Origin: Mastigamoeba balamuthi
Lineage: Eukaryota; Evosea; Mastigamoebida; Mastigamoebidae
Direction: 5' to 3'
Length of the DNA: 54,714 nt
Assembly (NCBI GenBank): GCA_902651635.1
Contig: CACRSC010001918.1
Span: 81,999-136,712 of the forward strand
The position numbers and the translations under genes were made by a program. This document shows positions 21,410 through 32,202 of this stretch, piece by piece. Under the pieces are notes generated by a model that ran no database searches, had not been told where the DNA came from, and worked only from the letters and a program-made list of their open reading frames with translations. The first letter of the stretch is position 1. Each line of letters opens with the position of its first letter.

Positions 21410-23015
21410 TTAGACCCCCGCGTACCAGCAAGTGGCCCAGCCCTTGGCGCGATTCCAGAGCTTGGTATCCGTGATGGTGAGGTCCTGCAGCGAGACAGGG
21501 ATGCCGCCAGTCAGGACCTCGAAGCCGTTCTCGGTCACGAGCACCGTGTCCGAGTGCCTGAACCCCCCGAGCTTCTCGATGTAGATGCCGGGCTCCACGC
21601 TGATGACCATGCCAGCCCGCAGCACGTCGGGGCACCCCAGCGCCAGGTACGGGCCCTCGTGGTTGCTGATGCCGATGCCGTGCCCCGTCCTGTGCAGAAT
21701 GTGCCCCGCGTGCCCCGCGTCTCCCAGCATCTTGCGCACCGCCCTGTCGATCTCCTCGCACACCGCCCCTGGCCTCACCATCGAGAACGCCTGCGCGCGG
21801 TTTGGACGAATATCAATTGATTTGGGCGTGCGGCATTTTTCCTCGGCAAATTTCAGGATTATCAGGATACAGCGGAATTCAACCCAGTAATTTAAGGACT
21901 ACGCACGAGGTCGCGGGCCTGGAGCATGAGGCCGAACAGCTGCTTGGCCTCGGCGGTGGGCTCCTCGACGAAGAAGGTGCGCTCACACTCGCAGGCGTAG
22001 CCGTTGACCCGGTAGAACACCATGGCGATGTGGGGCCCCGCCCGCAGGCGGTCCGAGACGATTGGGACGCTGTGTGGGTCGGCGCTGAGCGGGGCGACCC
22101 ACGACATGGTCAGCAGCGACGTCGTGAGCAGGTCGACGGGGCCCTCGGCGATGATCTTCGCCAGCACGCCGCTCGAGACCGAGAGGATCTCGAGCTCCGA
22201 GATGCCGCTGTACACCTTGGCGAGCACCTCGCGCATGCCCGCCACCCCGTGCCTGCACGCCGTCCGTATCTGCTCGAGCTCCCGCGCGTCCTATACGTTG
22301 CAAAGTACCCGGTGGTTGAGTCAAATGGTGTGTATGTTTTGTAATTATGACCCTGAGAGGCATCTTTCCAGACGCTTTTCACTGGAATTCCAGAGACTAG
22401 CTGCCCGAGCAGGGCATCGAAGAAAGCCGAAGAAAACCGCGGCTGCCGCAGCCCAAAAGAGGCGTCTTTCCAGCCGCTTTCCTCTGAAATTCCAGCGACT
22501 GGCTGGGCATCGAATAAAGCCCAAGAAAGGCGCACCTTGACGGCCCTGAGGGCCTCGAGGAGGGGCGAGGCCTCGAGCCTGGCGGGTGCGAGGGCAGCCT
22601 CGAGGGCGCGGAGCACGTGCGCCGGCGTGGCGGGGTCTACGGCGAGCGGTCGGTGGCAGATCGGTACGCAGCGCTGAGCGAGGGCCCCAGCGACGGCGTC
22701 AGCGTAGCCCCTGCCCCCCTGCGCAGGGAACTCGTCGTAGGCGACGGCGTCGTCGAGGCCCGCGGGGTTGGCGCGGAGGTGAGCGAGCTCGAGGAGCGGG
22801 ACGACGAGGAAGGGGCCCGAGGCGGCGGGGACGAGGGCGAGGAAGGGGCGCTCGAGGGGCTTGTAGGGGAGGCCCAGCAGGTAGTAGAGGCTCTCCTCGC
22901 TCGTGGCCACGTACCCGCTGTAGCCCGCTGCCTCGCAGGCGCTCCGCAGGCACGCCAGGCGCTGCTGGTAGACGCTGCTGGGGGCGCCGGGGGTGCTGGG
23001 TGCCGTCGTCGACAT
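21410..23015 (-). CDS. Creatinase-type M24 family protein, copy B
   Basis: Three exons (22536-23015, 21907-22290, 21410-21790) give 414 residues with the same architecture as copy A and the same substitutions at the two metal-ligand Asp positions (FYRV, CECERTFF), while RTGHGIG, SVEPG and VTENG remain. Compared with copy A it lacks four residues near position 80. It also has a lost stop: where A ends ACCAAGCCCTAG, B reads ACCAAGCTCTGG and continues 11 residues to a TAA at 21410-21412. The 3' flanks of A and B stay similar for over 100 bp beyond the stops, showing a segmental duplication. tRNA-Lys lies 101 bp upstream of its start. Confidence 0.86.
22350..22530 (-). repeat. ~90-bp tandem repeat in intron 1 of M24 copy B
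   Basis: Two units equivalent to those in intron 1 of copy A (AGAGGCATCTTTCC... and AGAGGCGTCTTTCC...). Unit order and spacing are retained, although the intron ends differ, so the repeat was present before the gene duplicated. Confidence 0.7.
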
Positions 23016-23116
23016 GGGGGCTGTGGCTGGGGTGCGGTGACTGGCTCTGGTGCGTTGTGGGGGAAAGAGAAGCAAAAAAGATCTTGGGAACCGAAGGGGA
23101 AGCGGCGGAAAAAGAA

Positions 23117-23189
23117 CGCCGACCGAGGGGGTCGAACCCTCGACCACACGGTTAAGAGCCGTGCGCTCTACCGACTGAGCTAGGTCGGC
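23117..23189 (-). tRNA. tRNA-Lys (anticodon CUU)
   Basis: The minus strand folds as a standard 73-nt tRNA: acceptor GCCGACC/GGTCGGC, D-arm, anticodon stem CACGG/CCGTG with loop CTCTTAA (anticodon CTT), T-arm GAGGG-TTCGACC-CCCTC and discriminator G. There is no intron. A TTTTT run just downstream on the minus strand is a Pol III terminator. Confidence 0.97.
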
Positions 23190-23362
23190 CTCCACAGATT
23201 TTAAGAGACGCCAAAGTCAACCACGGGGCACAGGGGGACCCGGTGGCCAAGTTCCTTGGTCAGCAGAGGTCACTCAAAGCAGCTCTTGGAGAGGGATTCA
23301 TCGCATTCGTGTGATGAACCGCCACGGGTGGCTGTGTTGCGACACACCACATCTCAGGGGTT

Positions 23363-23378
23363 GATATCATGAGATATT
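23363..23378 (+). promoter_or_regulatory. GATATC/GATATT pair upstream of the CFAP65-like gene
   Basis: GATATC at 23363-23368 and GATATT at 23373-23378 lie 33-48 bp upstream of the ATG at 23411. Similar words occur at comparable positions before many other genes here, so this may be a core promoter element. Inference only. Confidence 0.4.
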
Positions 23379-23410
23379 TTCCGACCACACAGAGCACACA
23401 ATCGCAGGCC

Positions 23411-26400
23411 ATGTCGTCGCTGAAGCTCGTGGCGGACGCTGCCTCCCGGGTGCGCAGCGGCCAGAGAGCGGTGCCACCCGATGCTGACGCCCCTGGTGTG
23501 TGCTGTGTGCGCGCAGACGTCGTCCAAGGCCAAGCTGGCGGGCATCCCCCCCTCCCTCGCCCCCATCGCCTTTGGCCGCTGCGCCGTCGGCCACCCCGTC
23601 TCCCGAACCTTCTCCATCACGGTGCCCCCCACCCTGCTGCTGTCCTGCATCCTGCGTCCTGCGTCCTGCGACTGAGACCCCCTGCGGCCCTGGGCTGCTG
23701 CCCTGCTGCTGCATTGCGTCCTGCGTCCCCTGCGCCCCCTGCGTCCAAAAATAGAACAGCGGACCCGCCCGCGTCGACTACGCGTGGCGCTCGAGCGCCC
23801 CCTTCGCCGTCGTGCCCGCCGCGGGCTCCCTGGCGCCCGCCCAGCCCGTGACCTTCACGGCGACGTTCGCGCCCGCCGAGGCCGCGGCGTACGAGGCGGC
23901 GTGCGTGCTGGTGCTGGGGCCCCCGGCGCAGCTCGAGTGGCGCCTGCTCCGCCTCGCGGGCGCTGGCCGCTACCCCTTCGTCGAGGCCTCGGCCGCCGCC
24001 CTCGACTTTGGCGACGTCCCCGCGGGCAGGCCCGTCACCCGCGAGCTCACGCTGCGCAACCCCTCGGCCGTCGCCGCGGCCGTCTGCATCGAGCGCGCCC
24101 CCGAGAGCGCCAGCGTGGCGGCAGAGGCGCAGTTCAAGGTCAGCCCCGCGCAGCTCACCGTCGCCGCCGGGGGGTCCGCCGTCGTCCGCGTGACCTTCGC
24201 GGCCGCCGTCGTGGGCGCGCGGGCCGCAGAGACCTTCAGCGTCGCCGTCGAGCGGGGCAACGCGCCGCGGCTGAGCTGCTCGGGGACGGCGGTGGGGCCC
24301 ACGGTGGCGCTGAGCACCTCGTCGGTCTGCTTCGGCAGCATCGCCGTGGGCACCACCACCAGCCGCATCCTCACGCTCCGCAACGACTCGGACGAGGCTG
24401 CCTACTACCAGTTCACCACAAACCACCCCAACAAGTCCGTCGTCTCTCGTCGCCAGCTGCCCCTCACCCTCGCCCTCCCCGCAGCGGCGTGTTCCGCTTC
24501 GAGCCCGCGCAGGGGCAGATCGCCAAGGGCTCCAAGGTCTCGGTGGCCGTCCGCTTCCACCCGCACACGACCATCGCCTACAGCAAGCGCGTCTGGTGCC
24601 TCCTCAAGAACCTCAGCCCCCTGGTCCGCCTCCACCCCTCCGCTCCTCCGCTCCCTCACTCGCCCCCTCCTCGCCCTCGCCGCAGTACGTGGACGTCATG
24701 GGGTCGGCCTACGACGACGGCATCCGGCCGCCGACGCTCTGCCAGCGCCACCTCGACGTGCACGCGGCGCGCGTCGTCCAGGACGCCACGCTGGCGGGCC
24801 TGCCGCCCGAGCGCCTCGAGGAGGTCTTTGCGCAGCGCGAGCGCGACGAGGCCGCGGGCAAGCGCCGCGTGACGCGCTTCAGCGACAAGGTCGAGACGGC
24901 GGGGCCCGCGCAGGCGGCGGTGCCCGCGGTGGCCATGACGCCCCGGCAGGAGCGCAAGTCCGAGGCCCTGCAGGCCTTCTCCTCGTACCTCGAGAGCGAG
25001 GAGAGCGCCGGCGAGGTCGCCGTCCTCGACGACGCCGTCGACTTCCTCCGCTGCGACCGCTCGCGCCCCATCGAGCCCGCCGTCGTCCGCGTCCGCAACA
25101 ACGCCAAGGGCCGCGTCTTCGTCTCGTGGGCCCTCCCGCAGCCAGGCCCCGCCGACCAGTGCGGCCGCTTCCCTCTTCTCTCTCTCTCTATCCTCTCCCC
25201 AGGGCCCGCCGACTGACAGGAGGCGCGCAGGGCGACGTTCAGTGTGACGCCGGCCAACGCCGAGGTGGAGGCGGGGCAGGTGATGCCGTTCAAGGTGCAC
25301 TTCAGGCCGCCCAAGGACAACGAGAGCTACGGGGAGACGCTGGAGCTGTACGCGTGCCACCGGTCGATGCGCAACTTCCGGATGGTCAGCGACAGGACGA
25401 TGGTGCCGCCCTGGCACATGAGCGTCTCGGTCTTTGGCAACACGTTCCTCAACAGCACCGAGCAGCTCGTCTCCAAGATCAGCCTCTCGGCCCGCAAGAT
25501 CGTCTTCGCCCCGGTCTCGGCCGCCAGCAGCGACCACCAGACCATCCGCATCTCGAGCACCGGCGACTCGGCCATCTCGGGCAGCGTCGACATCCTCCAG
25601 AACGCCCAGAAGAACGCCTTCAGCTGCGTCCCTCACCGCTTCTTCCTCCAGCCTGGCGAGTTCCAGATCATCACCTTCCACTTCCTCGGCCCCCACCCGG
25701 GCAAGGTGCCCTCCCCTTCGTCTCCTCCTCCTCCTCTTCCTCGTGGCCTCGACGCTCACCGTGGGGGCCTGGCTGCGCAGTTCTCTGCGGTGGCGCAGTT
25801 CACGATCAACGGGTACCAGGACTCGGTGAACCAGGTGTCGCTGGTGGCCTCGTGCGCCGTGCCCCGGATCCTCATCGAGAACGACTCGCAGGTCTTCATG
25901 AAGCCCACGTGCGTCGGCACCACGTCGGCCCGGACCTTTGCCATCCGCAACGGCTCGGGCGCCCCCGTGCTCTTCAAGTGGGAGGCCCCCGAGCGCTTCA
26001 AGGACGTCTTCCTCATCCACCCGGCCTCGGGCGTCGTCCGCCCCAACGACGAGCTGCACCTCACCTGCACGTTCACGCCCCTGCGCCCCCGCAGGTACCA
26101 CGTGAGCATCCCCTGCGTCTTCGCCAGCAGCGGTGCGCCCCGCACCTCCGCTCCCCTGCTGCCGCCCTAAAGCCCTTCGCCGCGGCCGCAGAGTCGCCGC
26201 TGGACCAGTCGATGCAGCGGATGGCGCTGGGGGCCTTTGGCGAGGGCGTTGAGGCGCGGCTGAGCGTGTCGCGGAGGCAGGTGGACTTTGGCGACGTGCT
26301 GGTGGGGTGCAGCTCGCGCGAGACGGTCACCGTCTACAACCCCACGCAGTGCTGGATCCGCTACCGCGTGATGGTCAACCAGGGCCTGCTGCGCCTCGCC

Positions 26401-28928
26401 CCCACGGCCGCCGACTTTGACGACGACGACGAGACCACCGAGGAGTGCGAGACGCAGTCCTCTGTCAGCTGCCCGCCCGTCGAGGCCCCCTCTGTCGGCG
26501 CCTCCCCCACCGAGGGCGTCATCGCCGCCCGGTCCCGCGCCCGCGTCGCCTTCACGCTGCGCCCCACCTTCCGCCGCCGCTACTCGGTCTCTGCGCGCAT
26601 CGTCATCGCCTCCGAGGCCCAGCGGGTAAGCAAGCAGCGCCTGCGCAGTGGGAGGGCTGGGTTACTCACACGGGCGTCGGCAGCAATCGTCGCTGCAGAT
26701 CTACGCGGGCGTCTCCAAGAGGTCGCCCCCGCCGTCGCCGCGCGAGGGCAAGCAGGCGGCAGCGCGGTCGCCCGAGAAGCGGGCCGACGAGGGCCCCAGC
26801 TCGATAACGGGGCCCACCGTGTCGACGATCGAGATACAGGGGTCGGGAGCCCTGCCGACACTGGCCATCACCAACGTGCACCGCGAGGGCTACAGCAAGA
26901 ACTCTGTGTGGCACGCCTTCGAGGTCTCGCTGCTCAACGAGGAGCTCGCCACCGACCTGACCAGCGACGAGGTGAGCGCCTGGGGGGAGTGGCTGGGGTG
27001 CGCACACCGTCCGTCGTCGGAGTAACGGCACTGCTGCACAGCGCAAGCTTCTGAGGGAGGGGGTGCTGCCGTCGGCGTCGGACATCGAGTCGTGCCTCTC
27101 GTGCTTCACGTTCAACTTCGGGTCGTCCGAGGTCGGCTCGTCGCCGTCGGTCGTGTCGTTCCAGCTCAGCAACGTGGGCCCCGTGCCGCTCTCGTGGAAC
27201 GTCCGCTTCCAGAACAGCCCGCTCGTGCGCCAGGAGCCCTGGATGACGTTCGAGGACCGCAGCGAGTACGAGAGGAAGCAGGCCGCCGCCATCGAGAACG
27301 GCATCTTCCGCTTCTCGACCATGTCGGGCGACCTGGGGCCCGGCCAGTCGGGCGTCGTCACCGTCGCCTTCTCGCACGACATCGTCGACCAGCACGAGGT
27401 GCCCATGATCCTCAGCGTCCGCCGCGGCAAGGCCGTCCTCCTGCGCCTCTGCGGCTCCACGCTGCAGAGCTGCGAGCCCGTCCTCGAGCACCCGCACGCG
27501 CTCCAGCCCTCGTCGCGCGCCATCGTCCACCCGCTGCCCCCGGCCGCCGTCGGCGTGCCCGCGGGCCACGCCCCCGTCCACTTCTACGCGCTGCGCAACC
27601 CGTGCGCGCGCGAGGTCGAGTACGCCTTCGACCTCGACCCCCTGGAGCAGCTCAAGGCCCTCAACCACGGCGCCCGCGTCATGGACTGCGAGAACCCGCG
27701 CGGCAGGATCGCGGCCCGCGAGACCGCGTACGTGCGCTGGGTGTTCCGCCCGCTCGAGGTCAAGCAGTACTCGTGCACGGTCCCCGTGACGGCCTCGGGC
27801 AAGCGGTCGGCCACGGTGACGCTCTCGAGCAGTGGGTTCCACCCCCGCGACGAGACGGACCAGCCCCGGGACGAGTGGGAGTCCTCGGAGCAGCCCCAGC
27901 GCGGCGACTTTGTCTTCCCGGGCCAGCTGGGCACGGCCTTCCCCGACACGCTCATCCTGGGCCACGTGCCGCTGCACGCAGAGATCCGGCGCCTGGTCAA
28001 CCTGCGCAACGCGCAGCCCGAGTCTGTCAGGTTTGTCTGGGACCTACGCAACGTGCCGCCGTACAACGACCTCGTCATCGAGCCGTCCAGCGGCATTCTG
28101 CGCCCCGGCCAGTCGCTCGTGTGCAAGCTGACCTTCATCGGGCGCGAGCGCCCCGCCCTGTTCGACTTTGACGCGCCCTGCTTCCTGAGCACGCTCGACG
28201 ACGTGCCTGCGCCCGAGGACGCCGCGGGCCCCGGGACGTACGTGGCCCCGACCTCCAGGTCGCCCGCCAGCGATGAGTCCGACCTCGTCTTTGCCGAGCA
28301 CAAGAGCGGCGTCTCCGATCCCCGCCGTGGGCCGAGCTTCACTGGGGCCCCGCGGTCCCTCTCCTCGAGCAACGTGCCGACGCCCACGCAGAGAAGCGCG
28401 GCGGGGGTGGCGGAGATGCCCAAGCCGACGGGAAGGACGTGCGTGGTGTTCGTCACCATCCAGGCCCGCACCCACGCGCTGGAGGAGTTCCGCGCGCTCG
28501 GCAACGACGTGGCCCTGTACCACATCGAGGCCCCGACAGCCCCCGAGGACGACCCCGGGGAGGCCACCCCGGCGGGCATTGCCCAGGAGGCGGCCGACGT
28601 GGCGAGCGAGGCGGCGATCAGGATGGTGAAGGAGATCATGCAGGACAGCGACGTGGTTGCTGCCGCGGAGACGGGCTCCGACAAGCCGAGCACGCTCCTG
28701 TACGAGCACATGCGCCCGCTGCCGCCGACGCAGGAGGAAGACGTACCAGACCCCAAGAGCGAGGCCGACATCGAGATGGACAACATGCTCAAGGTGTACC
28801 GCCTGGACGAGTTCAAGCAGTTTGCCGAGGGCGTCCTCGAGGGCACGCTGACCAATATGATGAAGGAGGCCCTCTCCGGCGCGTGGGACGTCACTCGCCC
28901 TCTGCCCGTCGTCGCCAACAACATCTGA
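23411..28928 (+). CDS. CFAP65: CFAP65-like axonemal protein with ASH/MSP domains
   Basis: Ten exons (23411-23449, 23517-23621, 23755-24434, 24485-24623, 24686-25158, 25231-25705, 25781-26132, 26192-26625, 26684-26971, 27042-28928) give 1623 residues with every join in frame. The protein is built from serial immunoglobulin-like ASH/MSP modules, each with an F-G-x-V/I-x-x-G signature: LDFGDVPAGRP (~115), CFGSIAVGTTT (~245), VDFGDVLVGCS (~785), FNFGSSEVGSS (~1020). A central YVDVMGSAYDDGIRPP segment and an acidic, helical C-terminus follow. Such proteins belong to cilium central-apparatus projections (HYDIN, CFAP47, CFAP65/FAP65). Size and the central segment favour CFAP65, but the subfamily call is mine. 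No membrane segment was seen. It implies that the organism builds a motile flagellum. Confidence 0.85.
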
Positions 28929-29025
28929 GGCTGCGTGAGGGAGAAGAAGGTCCGGCGTGTGTGATTCCTGTTTTACTAGGCACTGGCAGTCGTCAGCAAT
29001 CCGAATCAACAATGCTGGGGGCCCC

Positions 29026-29616
29026 CTACACTCCCTTGAGGTGCTCGAGCTGCACGAGGTGCTCCTCCTCGTCCATGAGGATGTGCCTGAGCTCGTGAAT
29101 GAACGTGCCGTAGCCCCTGATGTCCTTGTGCAGCGCCAGCTGCAGGACCGACTGTGAGGGGCAACAGTGCCAAGGGGTTTCGGGCACCTCGTCCAGGATC
29201 TCCCTGTAGAGCCTGATGCCGTCCTGCTCCGACTCGATGCCGGCGTCGAGGATCTCGGAAGAGCTCTTGCCACGCCTGATCCCCCTCGTGTCCCTGGCAG
29301 TTGCGGCACGTCAGGCACGCTGAGACCGCGCTGGACATGCGGGGTCGGCACATCGAGGGGACGACGTCGAGGTAGTCCGCGAGGAGGGTGCGGAACTTCT
29401 GGGCGTGCTTGGCCTCGTCGCCTGCCAACTCCTGTCGGGGTGGCGTGTCGCATCAGCCCGGGCTCCGAAGGGGGGGTGTCCCGCACGCACCCTGAACCTC
29501 GCCTCGAACGCCTCGCAGTGGGGGCCCTTGAAGAGCTCGGCGTGCGTCAGGTACTGGATGTAGGAGCCGTACTCCATCTCCAGGCCCCTGTTCAGCATCT
29601 CTATCAGCTTCTCCAT
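29026..29616 (-). CDS. Bacterioferritin-like diiron protein
   Basis: Four exons (29491-29616, 29337-29431, 29188-29275, 29026-29151) give 144 residues, about the size of a bacterioferritin subunit. A four-helix ferritin fold is indicated by paired metal motifs: E in EMEYGSYIQYL (helix A), DEAKHA (E-x-x-H, helix B), ESEQDGI (helix C) and DEEEHLVQLEH (E-x-x-H, helix D). It should store iron or detoxify iron and peroxide. It has no targeting peptide, so probably acts in the cytosol. It looks more like prokaryotic bacterioferritin than eukaryotic ferritin, hinting at lateral origin, but has normal local introns and base composition. Its stop is 97 bp from the convergent CFAP65-like stop. Confidence 0.85.
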
Positions 29617-29763
29617 ACGGTCCTGCTGGTCTTGACGCGGGAGTGGTTCCTGTAAAAGTGATGGCGTGGCGCAGGCAACGGGCCCAAGATCTATCCGGGG
29701 GGGGGCGTATCTCGTCCGGAATCCGGGAACGCCCCGCGAATCACGATTGTCAAGATTGGCATT

Positions 29764-31256
29764 CTACCACTGGTGCTCTGTGGGCCTGTCTCTGGCCGAC
29801 GGCAGCTGGTGCGTGTGCGCGAGCACCGTGCCGCTGTCGGGCCTGTTCTTTGCCGAGGCCGCCGTGCACATGGCGACGAGCCTCCTCCACCTCCTCTCAA
29901 AGTGCTGCGGCGGCTGCGTCTTTGCCGAGGGCACGTCGCCCGAGGCCTCGAGCATGTACCACAGCACCAGCCCGAAGCTGTAGATGTCCGTCGCTGGCGA
30001 GCACCCCACGCCCCGCGTCGCCGCCAGCTCGGGCGCCGACCACCCCTCCGTCCCCCGCGGCTCCTTTCGGTTGTCGCTGACCCTGAACGCGTGGCCAAAG
30101 TCGCTGTGTGGGGGGGGGGGGGACACTGCCATCAGTAGAGTGGAGCAAAAAATGGAGGCGGCGGGGTTCGAACCCGAGCTTCAGCCGGACGTGCTTGTCG
30201 TCGCCGCACCGTCGCAGGAAGCAGTTGTCGGGCTTGATGTCGCAGTGCACGTACCCCTGCGAGTGCACGTAGCACATGGCGTCGGCTGGGAGCGATGGGG
30301 GTCAGGAGATACACGGTTTGGGGGATATCTGTGACGTGTGTACCGAGATTGTGGGCGTATCTCTTGGCGTGGCCACGGGCCTTCTTCTTGGACGTCTCGA
30401 CCTCCTGCCGCAGCGTGCCCATCTCGCAGTACTCGAGCGCCACGCAGAGCGACCCGGGCTCGTCGATGTAGCCCAGCAGCGCCACCACGCACTCGTGCCT
30501 GCAGTTTCTGCGAAAGTTCCCGGAATTCGGTTCAGATATTATTTCCGCCGTCCCCCCCAGCTCTCCCGTGGCGCAGCAGCAGCTGAGCAGGTGGGCAGCT
30601 GCGCACAGGAGGGCGTCGACCTCGAGCAGCAGCTCCTCGCGGGCCACGTCTGCGCCGCGCGTCTGGGCCTTCCAGACCTTGAGCGCCGCGTTGCGCACGT
30701 GGCGGACGCGCGTCGACCTGCCCTCGTCGACGGGCTCGAAGTCGCCGTCGCCCAGCATCTCCGCGACCTCGCGCCGCGCCAGCAGCCGCAACTCCACGTC
30801 ACCCCCGTCGACGCGCGCCCTCTTCCTCGCCGCCCCCTCGCCCCCGCCGCCGCCCAGCAGGCGCTCGCGGGCCGCGGCCACCAGGCGGGCGATCTCGGCG
30901 GGCAGCCCCAGCGCGTCCACGAGGCGGTCGACGAGCGCGTCGTCGGTGACGTCAACGAGCGCCCGCCCGTCGACGCCGTGCGCGGCGAAGGCCCCGGCGG
31001 CGCTGGCGACGCCCGAGCGCGCGAGCCACGCGACGACGTCGTCGCACGTCATCCGCTCGGCCGCCGCGCGCGACGCCACGTCATCGGGGGCCGGCGACCC
31101 CCGGCTGCGGCGGCCGCGGGCGGGCGGCGTGGGGGCCCGCGGAGAGCGCGAGGAGGGGGCCCGCGGGGGCGCCTGGGGCTGGGGGATGGCGGGGGCGGCC
31201 GGGGGGGCCGGGGGCTGCGCGGCCGCCGGTGCGAGCGCCGCCGACTGCTCCGCCAT
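29764..31256 (-). CDS. SAM-domain protein kinase
   Basis: Four exons (30607-31256, 30344-30507, 30180-30285, 29764-30103) give 419 residues: a Pro/Ala-rich tail (1-60), a SAM domain (~68-135), a basic ARKRAR patch (~142) and a protein kinase domain (~160-419). Kinase landmarks: ALKVWK (beta-3 Lys), HCDIKPDN (catalytic loop), DFG restored across intron 3, APE in WSAPELA, and DIYSFGLVLWYML. The Gly-rich loop is poorly conserved. It most resembles the tyrosine-kinase-like group, common in amoebae, but HCDIKPDN suggests Ser/Thr specificity. Intron 3 (30104-30179) uses a GC donor and contains a tRNA-like 3' end. The gene is divergent from the unrecognised gene at 32203. Confidence 0.88.
30146..30180 (-). 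other. tRNA 3'-half-like sequence in a kinase intron
   Basis: On the minus strand the intron starts with a T-arm (CGGGTTCGAACCCCG), followed by an acceptor-like GCCTCCA and a TTTTTT tract. That is the order of a tRNA 3' half with a Pol III terminator. No matching 5' half (GGAGGC) exists upstream, which is kinase exon. It is not a functional tRNA. Confidence 0.5.
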
Positions 31257-31279
31257 TGCTGCGCGACACAAGGAAAGAA

Positions 31280-31350
31280 GATATTTTGTGGGGCTCGTAT
31301 CTCTGAATGGATATGGAATATCTTCTCCGCGAGGAGATACGCGTATCTCC
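31280..31350 (-). promoter_or_regulatory. Cluster of GATATT/GTATC elements upstream of the SAM-kinase
   Basis: Within 95 bp upstream of the kinase ATG (31256, minus strand) there are GATATT, GTATCTC, GGATATGG, AATATCTTC and AGATACGCGTATCT, the last being palindromic. Density of this word is far above the GC-rich background. Proposed as promoter elements by comparison with other starts in the window. Confidence 0.4.
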
Positions 31351-32202
31351 CCCGTGTATCACGGCTGATACGGGTTGCCTGTGTATGGCGGGGTGACTGG
31401 CCATGGTGGGGGCCGGGCAAGTGGTGCTGAGTGAGCTGCGTGTGGAATGCGTCTGGCCGAGCGTGGTCGGTGCTGGGGTCTTGGCGGGGCCATACCAGCT
31501 GGCTTGACAGAAACTCCTTCTGTGCTATTTCCGCATGGATGGCTATTCGGTTCGGTTGGACCGGACCTTTGTGCGCGGAACCAGGCCGCCAACGGTTTTT
31601 CCGGCCTCGGTGGCGACGGAGCAGTCCAACTGCCTCGGAGAGCACATATGCGATAGGCCACTCAAAAAAGAACAGCACCATAAAAGCAAAGAAAACTGCC
31701 CAAGGGGGCAGTCTTCCACGTCTTGACCCCAAAGAGGCTCCAAGAGCTGCCCCACTGGCACCCCCACGCCGCCCGGCGACCCTCGACGGCTGGCGGCGCC
31801 CGTCCCACCCTCGGGCGAGGCTGCGCCAGTCCCGCCCGCCTCTGCGGGCGACAGGAGACGTCCCGGGTGCCGGCAACGGAGGAACGCCCTTCGATGGCTC
31901 CCGGAAGGACCATTGCAGGTCCGGCCGGTCCGAGGAGACTCGGGCGGGCTATCGGAGGGTTCCACAATCGGGCAGCGTACACTCTCGTCGTCATGCCGTC
32001 AGAAGGTCTCTCTTTTGTGACAGTAGTACTAATACCGCCCTCTGCGACACACGTCTGTCTCGATGGCCGCTGCGCACATGTGGGTCCCCCCCACCTCCCT
32101 GCCCCCTTCCCCTCCCCCCCCGCTGCCCTCCCTCGCAGCGCCTCACGCCTCGCTCCTCCTTCCTCCTCGCTGGGCTGCAGGGCGTCGGAGGAGGAGTCTG
32201 TG
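31351..32202. other. Intergenic region between SAM-kinase and unrecognised gene
   Basis: This 0.85 kb divergent interval holds the kinase promoter at its left. The right end (~32060-32180) is a C/T-rich tract ending in CTGCAG, which could be the 3' end of an intron. The gene at 32203 may therefore have an additional 5' exon somewhere here. No convincing first exon was found. Confidence 0.4.

Noticed and set aside
22110-23195. Long antisense-looking frame reading through tRNA-Lys into M24 copy B
   Set aside because: It begins inside the tRNA (the peptide pattern VERTALNRVVEG is a typical translation of a tRNA) and runs on through intron 1. The real start is the ATG at 23015.
30146-30180. Candidate tRNA gene
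   Set aside because: Only the T-arm and acceptor 3' side are present. The upstream sequence is a kinase exon, so no cloverleaf can form.
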